NCBI GenBank assembly: GCA_038239195.1
Contig: JBBSEZ010000521.1
Span: 1-6,454 of the forward strand
DNA: 6,454 nt
Origin: JBBSEZ01 sp038239195
Lineage (GTDB): Bacteria > Planctomycetota > Planctomycetia > Gemmatales > Gemmataceae
Reading direction: 5' to 3'
Shown: piece after piece, positions 1 to 6,357 of the stretch
Position numbering within the stretch: the stretch's first letter is position 1
Layout: the number at the start of each line of letters is the position of its first letter
The notes under the pieces: model-generated
Databases searched by the model: none
What the model was told of the DNA's origin: nothing
The model's input: only the letters and a program-made list of their open reading frames with translations
Program-made: the position numbers and the translations under genes

Positions 1-74
1 ACGCGCCCCCAGGCCGCCCCCCGCCCGCGGCCCCGCCGCCGACCGGCCCCCCGCCTCGCTTCGGCCACCCAGGC

Positions 75-99
75 AATACCGGATTAAGTTTATCTAATA
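75..99 (+). promoter_or_regulatory. AT-rich island, possible promoter for the RNA-repair operon
   Basis: This is the only AT-rich stretch before hen1. It contains TATCTA (91-96), which could serve as a -10 element. There is no convincing -35 hexamer at 16-19 nt upstream, so this is a weak call based on base composition and on its position about 160 nt before the first gene of the operon. Confidence 0.25.
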
Positions 100-117
100 G
101 TGTCGTGCGCCCCCGCC

Positions 118-152
118 AAGCCGCAAGTCCCCAAGGTTGCCGCTTGCGGCTT
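118..152. repeat. Perfect 10-bp inverted repeat (hairpin) in the hen1 leader
   Basis: AAGCCGCAAG at 118-127 is the exact reverse complement of CTTGCGGCTT at 143-152, with a 15-nt loop, and could form a strong hairpin in DNA or RNA. The 11-mer GCCGCTTGCGG (139-149) in its right half recurs at 6088-6098 in the other gene-poor gap. That recurrence suggests a dispersed intergenic palindrome more than a terminator unique to this site. Only a short, interrupted T-rich stretch follows the stem, so a rho-independent terminator is possible but not well supported. Confidence 0.6.
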
Positions 153-255
153 AGCGTTCTTCTCGCCCAAACCGATTGCCACGCCGTCGCACACCTGCGA
201 ACATGGCCCGTGGCCGGGGTGTCTCTTTGTGGCCTCCCCGCCACGAGGGCCCGCC

Positions 256-1650
256 ATGCTGTTGACGCTAACCCTGACGCAGCCCCCCGCGACCGACCTC
301 GGCTACCTGCTGGGCAAGAGCCCAGCCCGCGCCCAGTCGTTCCCGCTCGCCTTCGGGCAGGCCCACGTCTTCTACCCCGAGGCCGGGCCCGGGCGCTGCA
401 CCGCCGCGCTGCTCCTCGACGTCGATCCCGTCGGCCTCGTGCGCAACCGGCGCGGGGGCGACGGCGGGCTGCTCGAACAGTACGTCAACGACCGGCCCTT
501 CGTGGCGTCGTCCTTCCTGAGCGTCGCGCTCTCCCAGGTCTATGGCAGCGCCCTCGCCGGCAAGAGCCGCGAGCGCCCCGAGCTGGCCGAGGCCCTCCTC
601 CCTTTGGAGGCCAAAATCGCCGTGCTGCCCTGTCGCGGCGGCGAGGGCTTTTTGCGCAAGCTCTTCGAGCCTCTCGGCTACGTTGTCGGCGCTGTCCGCC
701 ACCCGCTCGACGAGCAGTTCCCCGATTGGGGGCCGAGCCCCTACTACACGGTCGCGCTCTCGGCGCGCTGCCGACTGCAAGACCTGCTGAGCCACCTCTA
801 CGTCCTGGTGCCGGTGCTGGACAACGAGAAGCATTACTGGGTGGGCGACGACGAGATCGACAAGCTGCTGCGCCACGGCGAGGGCTGGCTGGCCACGCAC
901 CCCGAGCGCGAGAACATCGCGCGCCGCTACCTCAAGAACCAGGGCAAGCTCGCGCGCTCCGCCCTGACGCGCCTCGCCCACGAGGCAGGCGAGGGCGATG
1001 GCGAGGAGGCCGTCGAGGAGGCCCAAACGGAGCCCGAGGAGCGCGTTCGGCTCAACGACCTGCGCCTGACGGCCGTGGTCGTGGCGCTCAAAGAGTGCGG
1101 GGGGCGGCGCGTCCTCGACCTGGGCTGCGGCGAGGGCAAGTTGCTCCGCGCGCTGGTGCAGCATGAGCAGTTCGCGGAGATCGTCGGTCTCGACGTGTCG
1201 CACCGAGCCCTGGACATTGCCCGGCTCCGGCTTCAGCGCCTTCCCGAGAGCTTGCAGGATCGCGTTCGTCTGTTACACGGCTCGCTCGCCTACCGCGACG
1301 CCCGGCTGGCGGGCCACGACGCCGCTGCGGTGGTGGAGGTGATCGAGCACCTCGACCCGCCCCGGCTGGCGGCGTTCGAGCGGGTGCTGTTCGAGTTCGC
1401 CCGGCCGGGGACGGTGGTGCTGACGACGCCGAACCGCGAGCACAACGTAAAGTACGAGGGGCTGGCGCCGGGGGCGCTGCGGCACAAGGACCATCGCTTC
1501 GAGTGGTCGCGGGCCGAGTTCGCGGAGTGGGCGAAGCGCGTGGCAGAGCGATACGGGTACGTGGTGCGCTTCGCGGGAATCGGGGCAGAGGACGAGGTGG
1601 TCGGAGCGCCGACGCAGATGGGGGTGTTCGTGCGATGTCGGAAAGGTTGA
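256..1650 (+). CDS. hen1: Bacterial Hen1: RNA 3'-terminal ribose 2'-O-methyltransferase
   Basis: This enzyme transfers a methyl group from S-adenosylmethionine to the terminal 2'-OH at an RNA break during repair, so the sealed RNA resists being cut again by 2'-OH-dependent ribotoxins. In characterised homologues the N-terminal half also binds Pnkp and activates its ligase. The protein has 464 residues, about the usual size of bacterial Hen1. Residues 1-240 match the bacterial-only N-terminal domain. An acidic linker (about 244-262) follows, then the methyltransferase: the SAM loop DLGCGEGKL at 288-296, the metal-site motif E361-V-I-E364-H365, TPNREHN at 391-397, and H413 before E-W as the likely fourth metal ligand. 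I chose ATG 256 because GAGGG (245-249) lies 6 nt upstream; the in-frame extension to GTG 100 looks non-coding. It is the first gene of an operon with pnkp. The assignment is secure; the metal-ligand roles are by analogy. Confidence 0.95.
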   Translation: MLLTLTLTQPPATDLGYLLGKSPARAQSFPLAFGQAHVFYPEAGPGRCTAALLLDVDPVGLVRNRRGGDGGLLEQYVNDRPFVASSFLSVALSQVYGSALAGKSRERPELAEALLPLEAKIAVLPCRGGEGFLRKLFEPLGYVVGAVRHPLDEQFPDWGPSPYYTVALSARCRLQDLLSHLYVLVPVLDNEKHYWVGDDEIDKLLRHGEGWLATHPERENIARRYLKNQGKLARSALTRLAHEAGEGDGEEAVEEAQTEPEERVRLNDLRLTAVVVALKECGGRRVLDLGCGEGKLLRALVQHEQFAEIVGLDVSHRALDIARLRLQRLPESLQDRVRLLHGSLAYRDARLAGHDAAAVVEVIEHLDPPRLAAFERVLFEFARPGTVVLTTPNREHNVKYEGLAPGALRHKDHRFEWSRAEFAEWAKRVAERYGYVVRFAGIGAEDEVVGAPTQMGVFVRCRKG

Positions 1651-1668
1651 GCAACCACGGCCGTTGTC

Positions 1669-1675
1669 GAGGGGG
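1669..1675 (+). promoter_or_regulatory. Ribosome binding site of the phosphatase gene (decides the start)
   Basis: GAGGGGG lies 9 nt before ATG 1685. This favours that ATG over the in-frame TTG at 1664, which would add seven Arg/Gly-rich residues before the hydrophobic segment. Confidence 0.55.
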
Positions 1676-1684
1676 CGCCGAGGC

Positions 1685-2377
1685 ATGAAATACGCCATCG
1701 TCTTCACCCTCTTCGGCTGCTACCTGCTCCTCCTCGCCGTCTACCTCGGCGACTGGGCATGGCTGCTGCTCTGGCCTACGGCCAACGCCCTGCTGCTCGC
1801 CGCCGCCTACGCCGGCCTCGGCCCGGCGCTCTTCGGCAAGCGGCACGACGGGCGGCGCGCCTGGTGGGCGACGGTCGTCTTCCTGCCCTACCTCACCCTC
1901 ACGCTGACGGTGTGGCACCTGATGCGCCGCTTCAGCAAGGCCGACGTCCGCAACGAGGTGGCGCCGGGCCTGTGGGTCGGCCGGCGCCCGCTGTCGCGCG
2001 ACCTCCCGCCCAACGTCGGCCTCGTCGTCGATCTGACGGCGGAACTGCCCGTCGCAAGGGGCGTCGCGCTCGGAAGAGAGTACGTTTGCCTGCCCACGCT
2101 CGACGACACGGCGCCAGCGGAGCTCGCCCTCAACGAACTGATGGCCCGCATCGCCGCCTGCCCCGGGGCCATCTACATACACTGCGCGGCGGGGCACGGG
2201 CGCTCGGCGACGGTCGCGGCCGTTGTGCTGTTCGCGCGCGGGCTGGCGAACAGCGCTCAGGAGGCGGCCAGTCTGATGCGCCGCTCCCGGCCGGGCGTCC
2301 GCTTTCGGCCGGCTCAGCGGCGGTTGCTGGAACGACTGTCGGCGGCCCGTGATCGCAGCGAGCGAGGTGTCCCGTGA
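1685..2377 (+). CDS. Membrane-anchored dual-specificity/tyrosine-type phosphatase
   Basis: This is a cysteine-dependent phosphatase of the PTP/DSP fold, 230 residues long. The signature HCAAGHGRS at 166-174 fits H-C-x5-R-S, with C167 the nucleophile and R173 the phosphate-binding residue. D140 or D141 in LPTLDD is the probable general acid. The N-terminal third is hydrophobic, with likely membrane segments at about 4-22, 24-44 and 60-78; a basic stretch (RRFSK, 81-85) then precedes the catalytic domain, which I infer faces the cytoplasm. The gene starts 34 nt after hen1 and its stop overlaps the pnkp start by 4 nt, so it is co-transcribed and probably translationally coupled to pnkp. The substrate is unknown. 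Some members of this superfamily act on RNA 5' phosphates, others on phosphoproteins or lipids, and nothing here separates these options. The Ser after the catalytic Arg is the form usual in protein phosphatases. Confidence 0.9.
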   Translation: MKYAIVFTLFGCYLLLLAVYLGDWAWLLLWPTANALLLAAAYAGLGPALFGKRHDGRRAWWATVVFLPYLTLTLTVWHLMRRFSKADVRNEVAPGLWVGRRPLSRDLPPNVGLVVDLTAELPVARGVALGREYVCLPTLDDTAPAELALNELMARIAACPGAIYIHCAAGHGRSATVAAVVLFARGLANSAQEAASLMRRSRPGVRFRPAQRRLLERLSAARDRSERGVP

Positions 2378-4941
2378 AACTCACCATCCCCGAACTGTCT
2401 CTGGTCCTTCTCGTCGGCCCTTCGGGGTGCGGCAAGTCCACGTTCGCGCGCAAGCATTTCCGCCCCACGGAGGTACTGTCTTCCGACTACTTCCGCGGCA
2501 TCGTTTGCGACGACGAGGGCAGCCAGGCCGCCAGCCGCGATGCCTTCGAGCTATTGCACCACGCCGTCGCCCGCCGGCTCGCCTGGCGGCGCTTCACCGT
2601 CGTCGATGCGACCAACCTCCAGGCCGACGCCCGCAAGCCGTTGCTGGAACTGGCGCGCCGCTACCACTACCTGACCGCCGCCATCGTCTTCGACCTGCCC
2701 GAAGAGGTGTGCCGGGCCAACAACGCGCGCCGCAGCGAGCGCATCGTCCCCGAGCGCGTCATCGCCAGCCACGCGCAGCTCCTGCGCAAGGCGTTTGGCG
2801 CGTTCGAGCGCGAAGGCATTCGCCACGTTTACGTGCTGCGAACGCCCGAAGAAGTCGCATCGGCCGTCGTCGAGCGTCAGCCGCTGTGGAACGACCTGCG
2901 CCACGAGCACGGCCCCTTCGACGTCATCGGCGACGTTCACGGCTGCTTCGACGAACTGGCGGAGCTGCTCGAACGGCTCGGCTACCGGCTCGGCTACCAG
3001 CCGGACGTCCGCGGCGGGCTGGAGCTGGTGGCGATCCCGCCCGCCGGGCGCAAGGCGCTGTTCGTCGGCGATTTCGGAGATCGCGGGCCCGACACGCCCG
3101 GCGTCTACCGCCTGGCGATGAACATGGTGCGCGACGGCGCCGCCCTGTGCGTCCTGGGCAACCACGACAACAAGCTCCTGCGCAAGCTGCGCGGCAACGA
3201 CGTAGCCATCACCCACGGTCTGGCCGAGACGCTGGAACAGATAGGGCGCGAACCGCTCGAGTTCGCCCAGCGGTTGCGCAGCTTCCTGGAAGGGTTGGTG
3301 GCTCACTTCGTCCTCGACGGCGGGAAGCTCGTGCTGGCCCACGCCGGGCTGCGCGAGGACCTGCAAGGGCGCGCCTCGGCGCGCGTGCGCAGCTTCTGCC
3401 TGTTCGGCGACACGACGGGCGAGTCGGACGAGCACGGCCTGCCGGTACGCCTCAACTGGGCCGCGGACTATCGTGGATCGGCAATGGTGGTGTATGGCCA
3501 CACGCCCGTCGCGGAGCCGGCCTGGCTCAACAACACCATCAACATCGACACCGGCTGCGTCTTCGGCGGCAGGCTCACGGCCCTGCGCTACCCCGAGCGC
3601 GAGCTGGTCTCGGTGCCGGCCCGGCGCCAGTACTGCGACCCGGTACGGCCTTTCTTGCCCGATCCCAACGCGCCGCCGGCGCTGACCGATCAGCAGCAGG
3701 TGGACGACGTGCTCGACCTGGCCGACGTCTCGGGAAAGCGCGCCGTCGAGACGCGGCTGCTGGGGAGCGTCGTCATTCGCGAGGAGAACGCCCTGGCAGC
3801 GCTGGAGGTGATGAGTCGCTTCGCCGCCAATCCGAAGTGGCTGATCTACCTCCCGCCGACGATGTCGCCGAGCGAGACGAGCCGCCAGCCGGGCCTTCTC
3901 GAACACCCCAACGAGGCGTTCGCCTACTACCGCAACGGCGGCGTCGAGCGCGTCGTCTGTCAGGAAAAGCACATGGGCTCGCGCGCCGTGGCGATCGTCT
4001 GCCGCGACGAGGCCGCGGCCCGGCGCGCCTTCGGCGTGGAGGGCGAAGGCGCGGGCATCATCCTCACGCGCACCGGCCGGCGCTTCTTCGACGGCGGGCC
4101 GTTCGAGGCCGAGGTGTTGGAGAGGGTGCGTCAGGCGCTGACGAAGGTGGGGACGTGGGAGCAATTGAAGACGGACTGGGTGTGTCTCGATTGCGAGTTG
4201 ATGCCGTGGTCGGCCAAGGCCCAGGAGCTCTTGCGTGGGCAGTATGCGGCCGTCGGCGCCGCGGGGCGAGCCGCCCTGGGAGAGGCGGGGGCGCTGCTGC
4301 GCCAGGCCGCCCCGCAGGCGCCCGAGGCGGCGCTGGCCAACCGCTACCGGCACCGGGCCGAGGCGGTGGAGCATTTCGTGGCGGCGTACCGTCGCTATTG
4401 CTGGCCCGTGCGCTCCGTCGAGGACCTGAAGCTGGCGCCCTTTCATCTCCTGGCGACGGAGGGGGCCGTCCACGCGGACAAGGACCACCTCTGGCACCTG
4501 CAACAACTCGGCGAGGTGTGCAAGGTTGGGGGCGTGCTGCTCGCGACGGCGAGCCTGATCGTCGAGGTGCGCGACGCCCAGAGCGTGGCGCAAGGCGTGC
4601 GCTGGTGGGAGGAACTGACGGGCCGCGGCGGCGAGGGGATGGTCGTCAAGCCGCTCGACTTCATCGCGCGCGGGCCGAAGGGGCTGTTGCAGCCGGCGGT
4701 CAAGTGCCGCGGGCGCGAGTACCTGCGCATCGTGTACGGGCCGGAGTACACCGCCACGGAGCACCTGGAGCGGTTGCGCGTGCGGGGCCTGTCGGGCAAG
4801 CGCGGGCTGGCGCTCCGCGAGTTCGCGCTGGGCGTGGAGGGGCTGGAGCGCTTCGTGCGGCGCGAGCCGCTGCGGCGCGTCCACGAGTGCTGCTTCGGGG
4901 TGCTGGCGCTGGAGAGCGAGCCGATCGACCCGCGGCTGTGA
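2374..4941 (+). CDS. pnkp: Polynucleotide kinase-phosphatase-ligase Pnkp (RNA repair)
   Basis: This is a three-domain RNA repair enzyme of 855 residues, close to the family norm. The kinase (1-170) phosphorylates the 5'-OH; it has P-loop GPSGCGKST (15-23), D38 and R41. The binuclear metallophosphoesterase (about 180-420) removes 2',3'-cyclic phosphate or 3'-phosphate; it has GDVHG (186-190), GDFGDRG (232-238), GNHD (262-265), H323, GHTP (375-378) and D392. The ligase-like adenylyltransferase (about 450-855) has the nucleotidyl-lysine motif K532-H-M-G-S-R, DCELMPW (606-612), EGMVVKP (754-760) and K777 in VKCRGREY. These positions agree with those I recall for the Clostridium thermocellum enzyme, which supports the GTG start at 2374. 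That GTG overlaps the upstream TGA as GTGA, and GAGG (2364-2367) lies 6 nt before it. In studied systems the ligase needs Hen1 to complete sealing, which fits the operon. No catalytic residue I checked is missing. Confidence 0.98.
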   Translation: MKLTIPELSLVLLVGPSGCGKSTFARKHFRPTEVLSSDYFRGIVCDDEGSQAASRDAFELLHHAVARRLAWRRFTVVDATNLQADARKPLLELARRYHYLTAAIVFDLPEEVCRANNARRSERIVPERVIASHAQLLRKAFGAFEREGIRHVYVLRTPEEVASAVVERQPLWNDLRHEHGPFDVIGDVHGCFDELAELLERLGYRLGYQPDVRGGLELVAIPPAGRKALFVGDFGDRGPDTPGVYRLAMNMVRDGAALCVLGNHDNKLLRKLRGNDVAITHGLAETLEQIGREPLEFAQRLRSFLEGLVAHFVLDGGKLVLAHAGLREDLQGRASARVRSFCLFGDTTGESDEHGLPVRLNWAADYRGSAMVVYGHTPVAEPAWLNNTINIDTGCVFGGRLTALRYPERELVSVPARRQYCDPVRPFLPDPNAPPALTDQQQVDDVLDLADVSGKRAVETRLLGSVVIREENALAALEVMSRFAANPKWLIYLPPTMSPSETSRQPGLLEHPNEAFAYYRNGGVERVVCQEKHMGSRAVAIVCRDEAAARRAFGVEGEGAGIILTRTGRRFFDGGPFEAEVLERVRQALTKVGTWEQLKTDWVCLDCELMPWSAKAQELLRGQYAAVGAAGRAALGEAGALLRQAAPQAPEAALANRYRHRAEAVEHFVAAYRRYCWPVRSVEDLKLAPFHLLATEGAVHADKDHLWHLQQLGEVCKVGGVLLATASLIVEVRDAQSVAQGVRWWEELTGRGGEGMVVKPLDFIARGPKGLLQPAVKCRGREYLRIVYGPEYTATEHLERLRVRGLSGKRGLALREFALGVEGLERFVRREPLRRVHECCFGVLALESEPIDPRL

Positions 4942-5032
4942 GCCGTCTCTCTTTGCTTGCCCATGATGCCCAATCAGCGCCAACGGTCCGGCGAGCGCGG
5001 GGAGGCTTTGACACGAAGGAAGCGAAGCGGGT
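4942..5032. other. Gap between the RNA-repair operon and the JAMM gene
   Basis: This 91-nt spacer is far longer than the spacers inside the operon. I see no hairpin followed by a T run, so no rho-independent terminator for pnkp is evident. Its right end carries the -35 part of a promoter candidate and an AAGGAAG ribosome-binding-like site (5016-5022), 10 nt before ATG 5033. Confidence 0.6.
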
Positions 5033-5037
5033 ATGAT
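5008..5037 (+). promoter_or_regulatory. Near-consensus sigma70-type promoter for the JAMM gene
   Basis: TTGACA (5008-5013) and TATGAT (5032-5037) are separated by 18 nt. The -35 hexamer is perfect and the -10 differs from TATAAT at one base, which is unlikely by chance in such GC-rich DNA. Transcription would begin near 5043-5046. The -10 covers the ATG at 5033, so a transcript from this promoter could not be translated from that ATG. Confidence 0.55.
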
Positions 5038-6064
5038 TGGAAAGAGGAGGGGAGAGGGCAAGCCTGTCGTCCCCCTGCCGCTGTCCGAACCGGAGTGGAC
5101 GCGGAACATGCTGAAGGGCCTGGCGAGTACGGCGAGTCGTTTTCTCCGCGAACTTCAGCGTTCGTTTCTGTCGCCGCGTGCTCCTGTCCATTCGCCCTCG
5201 GCGAACGGGAAGGCGGGCCCTCGCTACGGCCCCTTGCAACGCATCGTGTTGACCGATGGCGTCGGCCGTACGCTGTTCGAGGGGTACGCGGGGCATCGAG
5301 CCGGCGCGCGGGGCGACGACGAGACCGGCTGGGTCTTGCTGGGCTTGCGCGAGGCAAGCGAGGCGGTCGTGCTGGCCACCTTGCCTGCCGGAACGCAGAG
5401 CGATGCCGGCGTGGCCCACGTCCGCTTCAACAGCAGCGCACAGGCCCTGGCCAGTCGGATCGTGCGCCAGGCTGACCGCCGCCTCGCCCCGCTCGGGGTG
5501 GTCCACACGCATCCCGGCAGCCTGCGCCACCCCAGCGACGGGGACCTGCGCGGCGACGGGCAGTGGGTCCGCAACCTCCGGGGCCAGGAGGGCGTTTTCG
5601 CGATCGGCACCGCCGACGCCACGCCGGAAGATCGTGGTCTGTTCGCCTATCAGCCGAGGCCACACGTCCAGTGCCTGGGCGAGCTGCGCTTCTCCTGGTA
5701 CGCTCTGGGGCACGGGGAGCGCTCCTATCGTCCCCTGCCCGTGGACGTGACGATCGGCCCGGACCTGGCACGCGGGTTGCATTCGGTCTGGGCAATCCTC
5801 GAGGCGCATGCGGAGCGCCTCGAGCGCCTCTATCGCCAGCAGTGCGGGACGATCTTCGAGGTGGGCCCGGCGGGGCGCGAAGGCCCGTCGCTGCTGCTCA
5901 CGCTCCCCCTGGCCGGCGGCGAGACGCTGCGCGTCGTGTTGCAGACCGAAACGGTGCGTTATTACCTGGAGCGAGAGGGAGAGCTCTTCGAGGTCGATCA
6001 CCACGACGAGTACGTGGACCGCGGCGTCTACCTGTTGCTGGCAGAGCTGGCGGCCCGCGCATGA
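5033..6064 (+). CDS. JAB/JAMM (Mov34/MPN-like) zinc metallopeptidase
   Basis: This is a predicted zinc isopeptidase of the JAB1/MPN/Mov34 class, which in characterised members cuts ubiquitin-like proteins from their targets or trims precursors. The JAMM motif is complete: H158-T-H160-P at the start of the site, S168 and D171, spaced exactly as H-x-H-P-x6-S-x-x-D. Upstream, E97 in DDETGWVLLG is the expected catalytic glutamate. The JAMM domain covers about 65-205. Residues 205-343 are a further region, probably mixed alpha/beta, that I cannot assign; it includes a helical stretch at about 250-270. The 343-residue form begins at ATG 5033. M26 (ATG 5108), giving 318 residues, is a serious alternative because a promoter overlaps the first ATG and the first 25 residues look unstructured. 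No signal peptide or membrane segment is evident, so it is probably cytoplasmic. The substrate is unknown. Confidence 0.88.
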   Translation: MIGKRRGEGKPVVPLPLSEPEWTRNMLKGLASTASRFLRELQRSFLSPRAPVHSPSANGKAGPRYGPLQRIVLTDGVGRTLFEGYAGHRAGARGDDETGWVLLGLREASEAVVLATLPAGTQSDAGVAHVRFNSSAQALASRIVRQADRRLAPLGVVHTHPGSLRHPSDGDLRGDGQWVRNLRGQEGVFAIGTADATPEDRGLFAYQPRPHVQCLGELRFSWYALGHGERSYRPLPVDVTIGPDLARGLHSVWAILEAHAERLERLYRQQCGTIFEVGPAGREGPSLLLTLPLAGGETLRVVLQTETVRYYLEREGELFEVDHHDEYVDRGVYLLLAELAARA

Positions 6065-6146
6065 GGAACGATGAAGTCACTTTTCGGGCCGCTTGCGGAA
6101 GCGAGGCGGGCCCCCTGACCTGTCCTCTGTTTTCACGGGAAGGAGA
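6065..6146. other. Spacer with hairpin between the JAMM gene and the 60-residue ORF
   Basis: GGGCCGCTT (6086-6094) can pair with AAGC (6099-6102) and, after a 6-nt bulge, with GGCCC (6109-6113). The hairpin contains the 11-mer GCCGCTTGCGG (6088-6098) also found at 139-149. No T run follows, so it is more likely a dispersed repeat or an RNA processing or stability element than a terminator. A 29-codon frame from the ATGA overlap at 6061 to 6150 is open but has no recognisable content. Confidence 0.45.
6137..6145 (+). promoter_or_regulatory. Strong ribosome binding site of the 60-residue ORF (decides the start)
   Basis: GGGAAGGAG is the best Shine-Dalgarno match in the window. It sits 7 nt before ATG 6153 and only 1 nt before the in-frame ATG 6147, so 6153 is the likely start. 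The two ATGs lie within an 8-bp palindrome, ATGATCAT (6147-6154). Confidence 0.65.
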
Positions 6147-6152
6147 ATGATC

Positions 6153-6335
6153 ATGGACTTCCGGCCTCTCAACGACACGGAGCGGCGGCAACTCATCAAC
6201 GCGCTCCGCGGCAACGCCGAACACGACCGGGCGATCCTGATGGACCGCCGGGACACGTCCTTCGCCGGGACCGCCGACGAGGTCACCGACGAGGAGGTCA
6301 TCAGCGCCATCAAGTCGGTGCCTTGCCATTACTAA
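6153..6335 (+). CDS. Small hypothetical protein, 60 residues
   Basis: I do not recognise this protein. It is small, charged and soluble, with two or three likely helices (about 7-18, 22-33 and 45-55), an acidic stretch ADEVTDEEV at 41-49 and the C-terminus PCHY. It has no signal peptide, no membrane segment and no cysteine pair. A strong ribosome binding site supports translation, and the gene lies 88 nt after the JAMM gene and 22 nt before the next ORF on the same strand, so it is probably part of the same operon. It lacks the C-terminal Gly-Gly and the beta-rich pattern expected of a ubiquitin-like protein, so I do not call it one. It could be a partner or regulator of the flanking gene products; that is inference from position only. 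Confidence 0.7.
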   Translation: MDFRPLNDTERRQLINALRGNAEHDRAILMDRRDTSFAGTADEVTDEEVISAIKSVPCHY

Positions 6336-6357
6336 CCTCGAACTTCGTCCTTTGCCT

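Larger units (their letters stand above)
1..255. other. Non-coding leader upstream of hen1
   Basis: I see no credible gene here. The first 60 bases are C-rich and low in complexity, with C runs at 6-10, 17-22, 24-26, 31-34 and 47-52. A short AT-rich island at about 75-99 breaks the otherwise GC-rich sequence and is the only promoter-like stretch. A 10-bp inverted repeat lies at 118-152. An open frame starting at GTG 100 runs into Hen1, but its first 52 codons look non-coding (many Pro and Cys, no family resemblance). The end of an upstream gene could lie in the first bases, but I cannot support one on either strand. Confidence 0.6.

Noticed and set aside
100..255. 52-codon N-terminal extension of Hen1 from GTG 100
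   Set aside because: Hen1 from ATG 256 already has the family length, a ribosome site precedes that ATG, and the extension contains the inverted repeat and odd composition.
268..1203. 311-codon minus-strand frame opposite hen1
   Set aside because: It is a mirror frame of hen1 with biased composition (rich in Ala, Leu, Gln, Val) and no motif.
4942..5032. Rho-independent terminator after pnkp
   Set aside because: I found no stable inverted repeat followed by a T run in the gap.
2349..5036. 895-codon + strand frame overlapping pnkp
   Set aside because: Its product is dominated by Arg, Pro, Ala and Gly, as expected of a shifted reading of GC-rich DNA, and it has no domain.
2551..5109. 852-codon open frame on the minus strand opposite pnkp
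   Set aside because: It mirrors the real pnkp gene. Long antisense frames are common where GC is high and stop codons are rare; the product has no recognisable motif, while the + strand has a full set of catalytic residues.
4957..5475. 172-codon + frame across the pnkp/JAMM gap
   Set aside because: It is Arg-rich, overlaps the JAMM gene in another frame and has no ribosome site or domain.
6061..6150. 29-codon ORF starting in the ATGA overlap with the JAMM stop
   Set aside because: It has no ribosome site, runs through the hairpin and the ribosome site of the next gene, and has no recognisable content. Translational coupling cannot be ruled out, but coding function is not supported.
6153..6335. 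60-residue protein as a ubiquitin-like modifier for the JAMM peptidase
   Set aside because: It is short, seems mostly helical, and ends in PCHY without a Gly-Gly tail, so the sequence does not support a beta-grasp modifier.
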